Shown here one piece after another: positions 36,440-49,213 of a DNA stretch of 64,000 nucleotides. Each line of letters begins with the position of its first letter. Positions within the stretch are counted from its first letter, which is position 1. The position numbers and the translations under genes are program-made. The DNA comes from Liquidambar formosana. Lineage: Eukaryota; Streptophyta; Magnoliopsida; Saxifragales; Altingiaceae. Below the pieces are notes generated by a model. That model ran no database searches, was not told the DNA's origin, and saw only the letters and a list, made by a program, of their open reading frames with translations. The DNA lies in contig CM077833.1 of assembly GCA_039720395.1 (NCBI GenBank), positions 8,757,036 through 8,821,035 on the forward strand, given 5' to 3'.

Positions 36440-37028
36440 TTGTCTCAGTTTATAATTAATAAATCTGGCATTGTGTTTGAAAACACTGATCATCCCCATC
36501 AAAATAGAATGGAAATCGGGTATTCTTCATCACCTACAACCAAGAAATGTGACTCTTCTTCCATAGACCCAGGAAAGGAATTGAGTTTGAGATTAATGGG
36601 TTTGAAGAGATCTGCTATGGGTTACTTGAATTTGGAGATCTATGCCCAGGTTTTTGTGGGGTTTGTGTTGATTGCGATGGCGTGAATTTCGCTTGGATAC
36701 ACTAATCCTCTTGATGGTAAGGCTGAACTTGCGCATATCTCGTTTTATTTTAGTGTTTGGTTGCTGAGAAAATGTGGGAAAATGAAAACAAATTGAAGTT
36801 CTGAATCTTATGGGTTATAGCAGTTACAATGGGGCTGAAAATATCAACAATGGATGCACTGATGTCGGTGACCCTCCTCCATTAGAGTATGATATTGAGG
36901 ACGTTAAGCAGTTGATTAGCAGACCCTCTCCAAGACTTATTTTCTGCAGAGCACACAAGCACCCGCTGATGTATTCATCCTTCTCAGTTACAAAACTGCA
37001 ATCATATAATTATTATGTATATATCTAA
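36440..37028 (+). other. Two unidentified open blocks inside the Helitron
   Basis: 36440-36685 ends in a hydrophobic stretch (YAQVFVGFVLIAMA) and could be the N-terminus of a membrane protein. 36810-37028 includes DPPPLEYDIEDVKQLI and looks like real coding sequence by composition. I recognise neither. They may be captured exons of one or two other host genes. Confidence 0.3.
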
Positions 37029-37710
37029 TCCTTTTGCACCTTTGTGGTGCATTTTTTTTTGTATTATAGTACTCTCGACTCTTGGACACGGGCAAAGAAA
37101 CCTAACCCAAGAACAAACATGGCTTCTTTCCTTAGAATGTTCTTACAGCCACAGTTAAGAGTATTTTGGGAAAACAAAAAACGAAAGCATTGGTGCAGCC
37201 ATTGTATATATCCTAGATATAATACTATGTTGGCTTTCAAATGCACAGATCACCAAAAGCCACATATAATTCGCCTTTTGTACATGTTTCAACTATCTTT
37301 TAAAATACATATTTTATTATTAGTAGATTTTATATCGCATTATGCTTTGCCATTTTTTCTCAATTCTAAACGCACTTTATTGTGCTACGTATGTAAAAGT
37401 ACAACGAATTCTTCAATTGCCTTTCTCAAAATCTTTGATATGGATTAGTTCAACAGCCAACTTATTTGCAACACATTTTCCTCCTGTGAAACAATGGCTT
37501 AAGTGTGGGGTTATTGAACACAGCATATCAAATTTACTTCTTCATTTAAGACGGACTCCTACTAGCGCCACAGCCCATGGACCGAGGTCTTCCCAAAAGT
37601 ACAAACCCAATACATCAAACCCCTCTTCAAATTTAAAAGGAGCTTCCTCTTACAATCCTTCCTACAAAACAAAGAAAATAATAACCAATATATACCCCTT
37701 CCTATACAAC

Positions 37711-37729
37711 GGGCACGTGTGGCCCCTAG
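37711..37729 (+). other. Helitron 3' terminus with hairpin and CTAG
   Basis: GGGCACGTGTGGCCCC can fold into a short imperfect GC stem directly before CTAG, as at Helitron 3' ends. The base after it is T (37730). Confidence 0.7.
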
Positions 37730-39747
37730 TGCTACAAAATGTATATTGTTGGTTCTGTTACGTGGTAATTTTTTTTTGGTTTGTGTCAACTACCTTCAAA
37801 ATTAAAGCTCTCTGGACGCAGGGAATTTAAGCTCTTTACTTTATTTAGCTTCTTTATTACTTGTTCAAATTAAATCTCTTAAGTTTTTTTTTTTTTTTTT
37901 TTTTTGTCTTGTTCAAAGAATTGATTTTTTTTATTTCCTAATGGCTGACAAAACAGTAGTTCCTAATGATGTTGTCGCATTAAAGGTAATCTACATATCT
38001 CTTTACTATTCCCCTCCTCTTAATGCATACCCAATGTGAATCACTTCTTTTTTTAATCTCTCAGAATGTTTTGAAAATTTCTGGCAGATACAAAGGCCAT
38101 CTTTCCCTTGGGAGTTCTACATGTATCATCAACTTGATAAGTGCATCTCAAAGACGAAAGTATGCCATTTCCTGGAGTTTTCTGTATTGATTAGTATTTT
38201 CTGGTTATATAATGCTACTTATCTTTGATATCTCATTTGATCAGAGATCAAGCTTTGGCTTTGCTTATAGAGTGCATCTCCATTCCGACTGGATCATACT
38301 CATGACTGACTATTTATCTCATCGGACACTTCAGGTAGCTCGATGATAATTTGTATACACCCATTACATTCTGTTGTAATATCTGTGCTTACATGACAAC
38401 CTTCTTTAGGATGCCATAGGGGTTTTTTAAAAGTAGCTTTAGTTTTTGCTTTTTTTATCTTAATGAAATTGTAATAATATATTGCTTTTATCATGTAAAT
38501 TATGCAATGACATCTGGTTTAATATGGTAATTGTAGTGTAAATGTTTAGCAGACTTTGCATGATGATATTTGCTAGACTTCTCTTTTTCTCACAGCTGGT
38601 TTTTATCATGATAATGAAAGAGATCACAATGTCTGCAATGGTTAGTAAGCTGACATGTCTCGTGTTTTGTATGTTCAATATCTATTTCATTGGAGAATCC
38701 TGACGTTTAGTCGTGGAAGTAACACTAATGGCTTTAATATATGTTTTAAGTCAATGAAGTTGGATGATCATATTCACATCTTTCTTGCAGCTATGGTAGC
38801 TCTAACGAAATCTATTTGTGTGTGGGGTATATAGTTGATGGTCCATTCCACAAAATAAACAAAACCATCAAGCTTCACACACACACACAGACAAAAAAAG
38901 AAAGGGAAGGAAAAGGGATTTAGTATATTTTTAATTGTTTGTTCGATCTTACAGTTACACTACGATGGTTCTCTTTTATTTTTTCTTATTCTTGCTCTTT
39001 GTGCAAGGTTTGCTTTAGAGACTTTAGAGATTGAGAAAGTTAGAATAGGATGCGCTCTTTTTGTCAAAAGAAATTGAGTCATCAAACTCAGGAAGTCCAG
39101 CCAAAGACGGCACCTTCCACCGTGTCCCCTCACAGTTAGTGGCTACTCATTCCCTCTCCTTATTCTAGGCTAGTGTTGCTGTTTTTTGAAGGAAATTTCA
39201 CATTTTGTCTTGGACCAGGCTGAATTTTAATGGAAATTCATTCATGTATAAGAAATTTAGCAGTAGGCCCATCCCAGCTTGCTGCCACTGAAGGGTTCCT
39301 TTAGAAAAGAAAGGCATTCGGAAGTAGAGGCAAAAAGGAGAAGAATCCAGTGATATTTTATGACTTGGCTGACTATTTGTATTCAGTAGAGCTGATTTAT
39401 TTTGTTTTAGGAAGTCTATTAACTGTTGTTTGTCCTATGCAACGACGAGATTGTTTAGTTGCCAATTGCGATTTCTTAAGATGTTTTCTTATTATCGTAC
39501 ATTGGAAAATATTAAACAAAAGATTATAGACACATAAATAAAAAGAAGTTTGAACCTGTTCAATGTACCTGTAATCCAATTATATCACATGAACGTATTA
39601 ATGGATTAAGATTAAGCAATAGCCTTGCATTCTCAAAAGTTGCACCATATGCAATACACTTACGCTATGTTTGGATAAGGAATTTCTAAGTGGAATTTGT
39701 CTTTAATTTTTGTGTCTTATTGTTCTCTCATTCTTAATTCTGCTGCA

Positions 39748-39783
<36 letters not shown>

Positions 39784-40070
39784 ATTGGTCAGAGGGTCCC
39801 ATGTCCCAATGCAAAAAAAAAAGTGCTATTTTGATTTCTTGTGAGTTTCACCAGATCAAGGTTCGGACTTTTGGATCTGGTCTGGCAATTTTTTGCTCAA
39901 TATCAAAGCTGTACGGGAGGAGAGAGAGGATTAAAAGAGACAAACCCTTGCCTCCCACTCAAAAAACACTTTAAAAAAAATGAAGTTTAATAAATGTGTG
40001 AATGTGTAGAAAAAATGAAGACTGATGAATGCATTGGTAAAGAGTCATTTGATTGGATTCATATCGAAAG
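37730..40070 (+). repeat. Tandem unit U, copy 2, part b
   Basis: Aligns with about 25046-26412 and then directly with about 29661-30578. The join is at about 39166, where TATTCTA|GGCTAG replaces 3.25 kb of copy 1. Both copy 1 borders carry TCTA, compatible with a microhomology deletion in copy 2. It carries the same exon-like remnants, which are equally broken. Confidence 0.85.
39751..39782. repeat. (CT)n microsatellite
   Basis: Longer in this copy of unit U than in copy 1 (about 30266-30287). Confidence 0.85.
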
Positions 40071-41587
40071 CACTATACCGATGGTGGCAATTTTGTATGA
40101 TTGATTAATTAGGGAAAAAGGGTGGAAAAACCTTTTGCTTCTTAATAAATACTATCCTACTGGATTTTGGAAATAACTTATATCAAAATCCTAGTAGAAC
40201 AAATGATCCAGAGGGGGTATTCAGATTTCTAGCTCATCATTCAAGAATTATATATAGAATTGTGCAATATACATTAGTTGTTGGATTTTTAAGGCTTCGG
40301 CCACCTTACTCTTAGCATTACTAACAAGCTCATTGCAGACACAAATAAATTCCAGTGGTGATTCTTTTGAATGTGGAATGGTTGTAATGTTTTGATGCAT
40401 AATTTGGTTGTAATTAACAAACGAGCAGTTTAAAAACTCCGAGACCTCGCATCACCATGTTCTTAAATGTTAGGTAAATGTAGATTCTGATCCATGCATG
40501 AGGGTTTTGTTTTTGTTTGTATTTTCAAATTTTCTTTTTAATAAATGTTTTTATTTTCTTTTTGAGATTTTAGTACATAGATGAGGATATTAATTGAATG
40601 GTAATTCAATGATATCTTACTTACACTGGCATTAAAAGTTAATAACCTAGAACATACCATAAAAAACGTTTAGTTTTTTAGTGCCAAAGTTTTAGAGATA
40701 TGGAACTGCTTAGGTAATGATACCCAAGGGGATGATGGGGACAAAATTTAATATGAAAAGATAAAATGCATCTTGAACGCATTTGACTAAATCCAAATCA
40801 AAGCAAAACTAAGGAAAAAAAGATAATGCATTAAGGGCCTGTTGATTTTCTTGCAGCCTTCAGCCTCTATTCTTTATAGACAAATCTTCTATTATACATG
40901 ATAGACGGTTGAAGATAGATTTTGAAAAGGAAATGTTCCACGTCTAGGATCGTTCTATTTGGATTACAAATTAGGCAGCAGTCTTAGTCTCATGTTACAA
41001 CATGAATCAAAAAACCTTGTTGGCTTGTTAAATACAAGTGACAACATATGCACTCAGAATCAATGATACAAGTGTTGGATAAAGTAGGAATGTAGTCGTA
41101 ATCTTGTTTGTAATTTCGATTTTGTATATAAGCCTTCAAGGTTGTAAATTTACTCCTCTTTTCAAGAGCTATGTTCATAAGGAACCTGTATTTCAATGAC
41201 TAGATAAACCTCTTTATGTATTCATTATGCTTTCTACAGAAACTGTGTCCTTGTGCCTGATTTACTGTGTTCATGCAAACCATGAAAGTGCCTTCTTCCG
41301 CATGGGTCCCTACCAAACAAGCGGGCTCTGATAAAACCTATCTTTTCTCCTTGTTCCTAATTTCATCGCCAGCTTGGCATCGTGCGTCTGCATTGTAACC
41401 TAGTATAAGTACAATATTCAAAGCTATATATGGTTGAAATGAGACAATAAAAAGAAAAATTCCTATGTGTACATCTCTATTTGTATGGGTGGGTGTCCCT
41501 GCGCTGCATTTTTATCCAAAATATCCATTATCAAGATTTCAACATAATTTACCTAGTTATAAAATTAGCATTGGGGAACACAACTGC
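40071..41587. other. Intergenic, no recognised gene
   Basis: AT-rich sequence downstream (minus sense) of the WVD2-like gene. Its 3' UTR probably lies in the right-hand part. No further exon encoding a KLEEK-type TPX2 block was found here. Confidence 0.35.
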
Positions 41588-44500
41588 CTATAAGTCTATA
41601 ACGATAGCATTGAAAATACAAATTGAGTTAGAGGAGTTAACAGGGGTGACATACTTTGGTTCCCTTTGAGCATGTGTCAGATCTCCAGACCGGGATGATG
41701 CAATCTGAAATTATTCCAAAATTTATAGGGTGTTGGGAAAATACATGGACATAGAATGATACAATTTTATAATGATTTTGACCTGATAAGTACCAAGAAA
41801 AACATATAAACTCATTTGAATGCCATAGGAAACACAAAAGATTTGTTTCACTTGAACCAAAAACATAGTAAAAAAGATGTCCACATGCATGCACACACAC
41901 ACACACACACACATTCATTTCAAATGACAAATGTTGTGAAAAGAAGAAAAAAAAAAAAAAAGGGTTTTATTTTCTTGAGGTTTCCTAACAACCCTAAATG
42001 GAAATGGAATGAAATTGGAGCAAATTATGACCTTGTGCTCCAATTTTGAATTTGGAGCCTTGTGGAAACTAGATCGCATAGAAGAAGCAGACTTTGGATC
42101 TCGTCCAAGTCTTGTCTTGATTTCTTCTTTTCCCTGCTCATAGATGAAAATAAATGCATGACCACACATTCAATACCTAAATCATGGTAAATTGACCAAA
42201 CAAAAGTGAGTTCACTATCAAAAACAGAAAACAGAATCAAATACAAGACAACCTTTGAAAGCAACTATGATTTAAAAAAAATAAAAAAGTTGGCAATATT
42301 TGAACGCATCCGACATTTATATTAAATCATGCTGATTTTTTATTTTAGAAATTAAAAAAAATGATAATGGGAACACATAAGAACTAAAGGTAATCCTAAA
42401 CATCCGCTACAAATGATCCAACAACAGGGGCATTAAAGACAATGGAAGAAATCTGTAATTTTGTGATAATTGGGGATTCAATTCTGAAATTTTTGGGTAG
42501 TTTGTTCCAAGCTTTCCTTAAGCTATGGGGTTCTATGACTTCTCTTTTTTGCCTTATGCAGACCCTAGGCTATGGGGTCTTTTATATCTTTTTCTGTGCC
42601 TTTTTGGAGGACTGGTTTTATACATCTTGTAATTACTTTTGGGAATAATAAGATACAAACTCACTTAACCAGAAAAAAAAAAAAAAACAGTTATGAGATA
42701 TTGTTAATATGCTAACGACCGACTTCTAAAATTCCATAATTACGAAAAGTTTAATTTTTCGACTGCCATGTCAATTACTATTAAGTAAGGAAGGGGATCA
42801 GAATGATTGTGGAAGTACTTCTTTTAAGCTTCCCAGTGAGACTATGGCTATATAAATGGCTGTTAGGGAATGGCGAACTGAAAGCATATACCCTTTTTCC
42901 TTGTTTTTGAAGTTAAAGAAGCACCCCAAAAAACAAGTATCTTAAATCAGATTGCATGGATGACAACTCAGATTCTCATTCTGAAACTAGAATGACAAAC
43001 GAAGGCAATAAATGCTGGATATGAATATATGATACAATCCAGCTGATTCAGAGGGATGGAAAGACCAACCAAAAATCGGGCAGGATTACTTTGCTTAATC
43101 ACTATATGCTTAAATAAAAGCCTCAAAGATTTTAAATTTTTGCTGGAAAAGAGAGGAAAAGATGCAACCATACAATAACTACTTAAATAAAAGTCATCAA
43201 CAAAGTAGCAAGTATAGGTAGAAAGAATGGGATCAAGCTTGTTCAAGGGAAGGCCCATAACTCATGATATATGTAGTGGCCCTAAATCATTGGTATGCTT
43301 TTGTTTATAGTGAAAATACAATGGAAAGAGGGCACGTGGTGAAAGTGTGGAGCCACGTGGCATGTCCACATAAGAACATGAGGCACTCCATACCATTTAC
43401 ACCAAAAATGGAATATACCTTGTTGACCCTCCTCGCCAAACAAATGCCCACCCCTTGGGTGGACGCCAATGACATCATGGACGCCCTCCTTGATGAGTGG
43501 AAGCCAAGGCTAACAAACCTTTTTGGTTTCCTTCATAATGCACTACATCCAGATGCTTGATGTGCACTTAAGTCAAATGCAAAGCCTGGGAGATCGTACC
43601 AGGCTTGGTGCATAGGCTGAGATCTCTAAATGGAAACTTCGCTACTATTGGGACAGCTTAGAGGGTCTCAACAAGGTGGCCGGGTGGATGCTCACTAAGG
43701 CAAGGGGGTGGGGTGGGGAGTAGCACCTACCACCTCGGCCTATCCTAGAGTGAGGGGGGATGACATCTCCCAGACACGTCTCTTACAGCATAAGGCATGT
43801 TGCAAAGGCAATTTACTTGCTGAAAGAGTTGTTGTGCAGGCATGCATTGCCCAAATCACCACAAGCCTTGAATCTTGTAGGATCTCGAGCAATGCCATCG
43901 GCTCTTAGCCTGCAAGACCAACTACCACCCAAGCTGTCTCACACCTAACTCTTCCCTTGATATAAACGCCAAAAAAGCAGGGTTTATTTGGAGGAACCAG
44001 ATCTAACTTCCTTGGAACCCACCTAACCCACCTCAGAAATATTTATTTCTTAGATCAACATTCCAAATTGGACTGAAATTCATGGCTCTAGGATTTCTGA
44101 CCTACTCACCTCCTCTTACCTCGCTCTCACATCTAGGGACAGAGCCAAGAATTATTAATGGGGTGGCCAGCCTAAAAACATTATAGGCATAATTTTTTTC
44201 CTTTACCACAAGATCCTACTATCTAATTATTGTATAAAATAATATAAAAGAATATATTTACAATGGGTTAGATTAGAGGACACAATTTTATGCACAATTT
44301 TCAGTAACTAGTGTGACTTGTATTTTGCAAAACCCAACATTGGATAAGATACACTTCTCATGCAATCCATGCATGCCAATATCACATTGATCAGCTATTG
44401 GTAGCCATCCGGTCTGTATATTCGCATTTCTAATTTTTAAAAAAATAACCTCACATTTTTTTTTATGGATGAGGCATCTTATAATTGGATAAAGCTAAGA

Positions 44501-47500
44501 AGATCGTGTACTCAAAATATAAACAGAAGAAACAATGTTTTTGCTAGATTCTTGATTATTCACACAGATTAGTTAAAGCATCTTAAAAATTGGTTTAATA
44601 TGACCAGTTTTTTAAAATATATAACTCTGACGAAGATGACACTGTCAGAAAATACAACACACATTACATGATCATATTTCTATGGAAGGGCTTTGTTAGA
44701 GATTACCTCTTTCTGCTTTCCTTCTCTGACATAACTCCCACGCCCAAACTCAATTCCTACATTTTGATTTGACTTATTGTGAGCCCGAACATTCATAGAC
44801 CTGTGTAATCACCCATATGCAATCATTTACTTCTCAATTTTCAGATGATTAGAAAATTCATAGTTAATGCAATGATAATAACTGGACAAGTTTCAATGGT
44901 AACTATCCATTTATTAAGGAAGAGAAAATAAAATGTATTACATGACTTTTGGCCTTTGTTTCTCAGACAGTCCTCCCTTTGGTATCATACGTTGGCTATT
45001 CAACTCCAAAAACTTCTTAGAAACTCCATTGCAGGTCCTGAAAAATATCTTAGTTAGCACCTCCAAATGCCAAAACACGGTGAAAAGCAAAAGGCAAAAA
45101 GGTGTACTTGCGTGAAACCTGTTTTCTAGATCTATGTTTTTTACACCACCATTGACGGTTATCTCTTCAGAAGTGTGCTGCAAATAGTGATGCCATGGAA
45201 CAGTTATGGAGAAACATCAACAGTGAAGCAATCGGAAATCCTAAACGCGCATAAAGCAGATAGTCTACCTGAACTGACAAATGGCCCTGTGCATGCCTTG
45301 TTGGTAACCTCTTTGCCAGGCCTTTCAAATTTAAAATTGATTTTTCTTGACCACCTTTGATAATATTAGAAGAAGACACCACTTTATCCTTTGCAAATGA
45401 AGTGTGCAAAGAAGTGACACTGGAGCATACTTCAGCAAGTGGTCCATGTGAAGAAACAGAATCAGACCTGATCTTGCTTGCAGCCCTAGGGGTAGTTCCT
45501 TTGCTTGAAATAATACTATTATCTGCCTTGCCAGTAATTTTCTTATGAAGAGAAGGTTTCAACTCCTTGGATGGTTTAACAGTATCTTTCTTAGTTCTGC
45601 AGTCCAACTTTGTTTTGTTTTTAGCTGAAGCAACAGTCCCCTTAATTGTAACAAGAAGAAGACAAAAATTGTTAAGACCTTTAGTCATCAAGTGTACACT
45701 GAGAACACAGAATGTAGCAATCTAGGTTATTAATGGATACCTTGGCTTGGTGTGCTGTGTGCATGGAGAGATTTACAATGCATAAGAGTAAGCAAGGCAG
45801 TGCACTAGAAATCACTGCTTCCTGTGTCAACCTAAGATTATACGAGTCTATAATTGTAAACCTCTGTCCACTTTGATATTTGATATTTTCATTTTTCCAT
45901 ATCTTTTCTTGCTTTTTGATTGTCCCTCCAATTTAATGAAACCAATACTTCACTAAGAAAATTCCATGAAATGGTTACCAAGTTGTGACATATCACCCAG
46001 CACTTTCTCTATATTTATATCAGCAAATTGTGAAAAATAGTTGGGCCAGACCAAATTATCAAATTGCAAAGAAATCAATTTGAAAAGTGATGAGATATTC
46101 CTTTCCTGGTGGGGTGGATATGACATTTAAATTGGCATTAACTTCTTACCTTAGCCTTCAAAACAGGCGCATGATCCTCTAGCGTGTTGGCATTACACTT
46201 GACTGCACTGGAGACAAGGTTGTCTTGCAGGGAAGCCTCTGAGCTTGTATGGATTGATTCAGGGTCAACTTCTTTTGCAGAATGCTCTGGTTCAATGGTA
46301 GATAAGGAGATATCAATTTCATCCTTCATGCTAACTTTGTCATTACGGTTATCACAAAAGTCACTTTGTTTCTTGGTAATTTCTTCTAATTTATCCCCAG
46401 TGCTTCCTCCCATTGAGTACAGACAAGTAGTCACTTCAGCATCTGAGAATTGAAATTGATCATCATTGCTGGTTTTCTTTTCCTCTTTTGACATGGTAAT
46501 ATCAACACTATTTTGTACACTTTTGCTAGTAGTCTGCTCATCTTGCAAAGAACTGGATGGAGTAGTTCCTTGCCGTTCTGCCTGCAATGCCTTCATGGCT
46601 CTGACCTTTTTGTAATATTCTTCAAAGTATGCCTTCTTCTGAGCAACTAGACCAGGTGCCTTAAATTTCTCCAGCTCCTCTTGATGTCTGTTGTGAGAGA
46701 AAACTGACCATTTTTCCCACGCAAGTGATTCGGCAGTAAATCTTCCAAAAGATATTGAACCATGATCCAGAATTTGAGAGATAGATACAGCCTGCCCATG
46801 ATGTCACAAAATAAAAATGTAACAAAATCATACAGTAAGTTAGTGAGGTGAACATACAAAAACAAAAGAGGGTCCAGGGATACAAAACAAAAGAGATAGA
46901 ATTTGACGAATAACACAGCCAAAAAACAAAAAAAGATCTTATATTTACTGTTATTTTGAGTTCCAAAAGATGTATGGCTGAATAAGGCTCAGCTGAGTAG
47001 TGGTTTTGTCCCTGGTCCCAAATAAAAATTAATTTTTTTTTCAAAGATTCATATTGAAGTTCTCTTCTTTTTCTATCTTTTCTCTGCAGCTATACAAAAC
47101 AACTTCATTGTAGTTTCCTGTTTCAATCTTAAATCATAATATTATATATCAGTGATTGTGGCACTGGCTCTATTTTACACAACTTATGTGCTCAAAACTC
47201 TAATAAAGAGATTCCTCTTCCATGGTATGATGAACGCCCAATTAAATAATTTCCAAATAAGTAAGTGAAAATGTTTGCTAACACCATTGTAACAAAATTC
47301 CTGAACTTTTTATAAATTTCACAAAAATTTCCTGATTTCTTAAATGAATCAAACAGAATCCGACTTCAACCCGTAAATTTTAAAATTCTTGATTTATTAC
47401 CTAACCTTAAACATTGGGAATAATTACCAAATAATTTCAAAAGACTTAAGAATTCTAATATTTACAATTCATTCCTCATAATCATGGAATGGCAAACATC

Positions 47501-48140
47501 CTGCTTTGTCCTTCTTTTCTTAATGCTTCTCCTTTTTTTACTTGCAAAGTCATTTTAGGCTCCTCTCCAAAATTATTACAGAGAGTTTGCTGACCAGAAT
47601 GATCCCACTAACGACTACCTCGTGTATCCCAAATTCAGACATTTGTTTGAGCAATTTCTTTTACACATCAAATCATACCCTTATAAAATCCAACCACAGA
47701 ATGTTCTACTCTTGCATCCTTGTAATCGTCGAATATTGACACTTCTTTAGTGAAAATTTCAGAGAAAATGTTAAAATGTAATTTGGCACAAATCATTCAA
47801 GAACATATCCAAAACTCAAACCTAAGAAAATAGAAATGACACACAAATATACAGTGATAGGAGGAGATAAACTATATGCATATCAGCATATGTAGTTGCC
47901 AATCAAGAGTAGTAGAATTTTTTTTTTTTTTTTTTTTTTTTTCGGCTGGGGAAGTAAAATTGAGTGTTGTTTGATTGACTTTGCAAGACAGTAGCATTCT
48001 TATCAAAAGGAAGTGAAAGAACAAGAAAACACACCTATGTGTGAATATAAATATACCTGAGGTTTTTGAGGGTCTGACTGTAGGTGAGGGCGTGACCAGT
48101 TGTTGCAAAAGGTCTGATGCTGATCAGTATCAGTCGCCAT
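41588..48140 (-). CDS. WVD2-like / TPX2-family microtubule-binding protein, seven exons
   Basis: Proposed exons (minus strand): 48140-48057, 46791-46150, 45640-45269, 45177-45119, 44800-44707, 42133-42032, 41704-41588. All six introns are GT-AG, phases match, and the joined frame of 489 residues has no stop until TAG at 41588-41590. Exon 2 (residues 29-100) holds the family hallmark: GSISFGRF, then WEKWSVFSHNRHQEELEKF, then APGLVAQKKAYFEEYYKK, as in WVD2-like 7-type proteins that bind cortical microtubules. The rest is Ser/Lys/Thr-rich and probably disordered. I see no C-terminal KLEEK/KLR block of canonical TPX2 domains. The last exon might instead splice onward. Intron 5 (2.57 kb) contains the LINE-derived segment S at 42391-43597. 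A (CT)n-(AT)n microsatellite lies about 100 bp upstream of the ATG. Confidence 0.75.
41893..41913. repeat. (CA)n microsatellite
   Basis: About ten CA units in intron 6 of the WVD2-like gene, followed by a poly(A) tract near 41947. Confidence 0.85.
42391..43597 (+). repeat. Duplicated segment S, copy 2 (uninterrupted)
   Basis: Contains the LINE 3' UTR and poly(A) (to about 42685), then flank that in copy 1 is broken by two LTR insertions. It preserves both empty sites, near 43166 (GCAAC) and 43290 (GGTAT). It sits in intron 5 of the WVD2-like gene, opposite to the gene's strand. Short frames inside (for example 43264-43560) are shared with copy 1 but not recognised. Confidence 0.85.
44270..44480. 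mobile_element. Dispersed repeat, related to 53145-53450
   Basis: Shares with 53145-53450 the order: AACT..TGTATTTTGCAAAA-like block, CATTGGATAAGAT, CTCATG, ATCCATG, ATCA.ATTGATC, and TTTTATGGAT-A.GCA. Similarity is moderate with indels. It is probably an old MITE or other short non-autonomous repeat. The ends are not defined. Confidence 0.4.
47919..47942. repeat. Poly(T) tract in intron 1 of the WVD2-like gene
   Basis: A homopolymer of about 24 T (a poly(A) on the gene's strand). Confidence 0.85.
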
Positions 48141-48235
48141 TTCTGATTTTAACCCTACTCTACACAAACACCATTTGTACGGCTTGCAGCATCCGCAATG
48201 CAAACCCGCCTGCAACACAAAACATCATAATACAA

Positions 48236-48240
<5 letters not shown>

Positions 48241-48324
<84 letters not shown>
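48241..48324. repeat. Compound (CT)n-(AT)n microsatellite
   Basis: A CT run at 48241-48270 followed by an AT-rich run to 48324, within the promoter or 5' UTR region of the WVD2-like gene. A hairpin-prone AT array. Confidence 0.9.
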
Positions 48325-48327
<3 letters not shown>

Positions 48328-49213
48328 GAGTATATGTATGTATGTATATTCTTTTTCTTGGAAAACTGAGGAAAGGAGGGAAAATCCAAGAATTTGTTGG
48401 GATGGAAAATCAATCCTTAAAGCGATCAACGTAGGTAGGTACTCATTTCCTCCTTCCTGCGTTCAGTCTGTGGTTGTACCATTGACAGGGCAGTTCACCT
48501 CACCTTTTGGATAGAAAATCTCCGTAGTACCCTCAGGTACAACCATTGACAAGCGTTGATTTCGGTGATTACTGGGAATCAAATAGAATCCGCAAGGTTT
48601 GGACTTAATCATCTTATTTTACACAAAACTAATTGGCGGGTACAAAGTCATAATCTTTTGTGGGACTGGACCATCCACTTAACTTATAATATAAAAATAT
48701 TAACTTTAAAAGATTTATGAAATTTAATTGGACCAATTTTTAATTGTCATTTATGATGATGGTTGCCGTTGTTTTGAATTATTGCTTCCATTTGCAATAC
48801 AAATTTGTTACAAAATCATATGCAAAACATCAAAGAAAAGTTAAACAAAGTAGATTCAATTCCCATCTAAGGAAAAGGCTCTTAATTGATGGTTATTTTG
48901 GTTAATCAAATAAAGATGATCGTATTTAATAAAGGAGAACAATCTTATAAGATTATGATATAATGTAGCAATGCAACAGAGGAGATCAAAACTAAGGATG
49001 GTAGTGGGGGTTGGGGCAGGTTCGAATATTTTGAGCCCAAGTTGGTTTCTAAGTGGGTTAAGTCACATAACTTGTTCGATCCAGTTTATTGGGATGGAAT
49101 TGAGATACATGTAACTAGATTAAAGGCACGTGAAATGGTTAAACTCGAGTCCTGTTGGGGTTGGTTAAATTGTTTGAATATATTATTTGTTTGTCAATAA
49201 TAGTCTAATGGTA
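48325..49213. other. Intergenic, no recognised gene
   Basis: Upstream flank of the WVD2-like gene. Nothing supported. Confidence 0.35.

Larger units (their letters stand above)
30647..37729 (+). mobile_element. Helitron (7083 bp) carrying captured gene fragments
   Basis: The 5' end TCTATAACGTATACTAAAAGG resembles that of the Helitron at 16506. The 3' end is CTAG (37726-37729), preceded by a hairpin-like GGGCACGTGTGGCCCC (37711-37726). Removing 30647-37729 restores GTTGATT|TGCTACAAA, which is the uninterrupted sequence of the paralogous copy at about 25040-25055, so the ends are exact and there is no target duplication. No RepHel gene was found, so the element is non-autonomous. The cargo includes part of a metallophosphoesterase gene (32944-35852), a leader-like region (30790-31560) and two unidentified open blocks (36440-36685, 36810-37028). 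Confidence 0.85.

Noticed and set aside
30647..37729. Autonomous Helitron with RepHel
   Set aside because: No Rep or helicase motif found in any frame of the element.
42391..43597. A fresh 5'-truncated LINE insertion
   Set aside because: Similarity with 4613-14390 continues well beyond the LINE poly(A), so the whole segment was duplicated.
45641..45691. N-terminal extension of exon 3 of the WVD2-like gene as a separate gene
   Set aside because: The AG at 45641-45642 and phase agreement with exon 2 show that the extension is intron.
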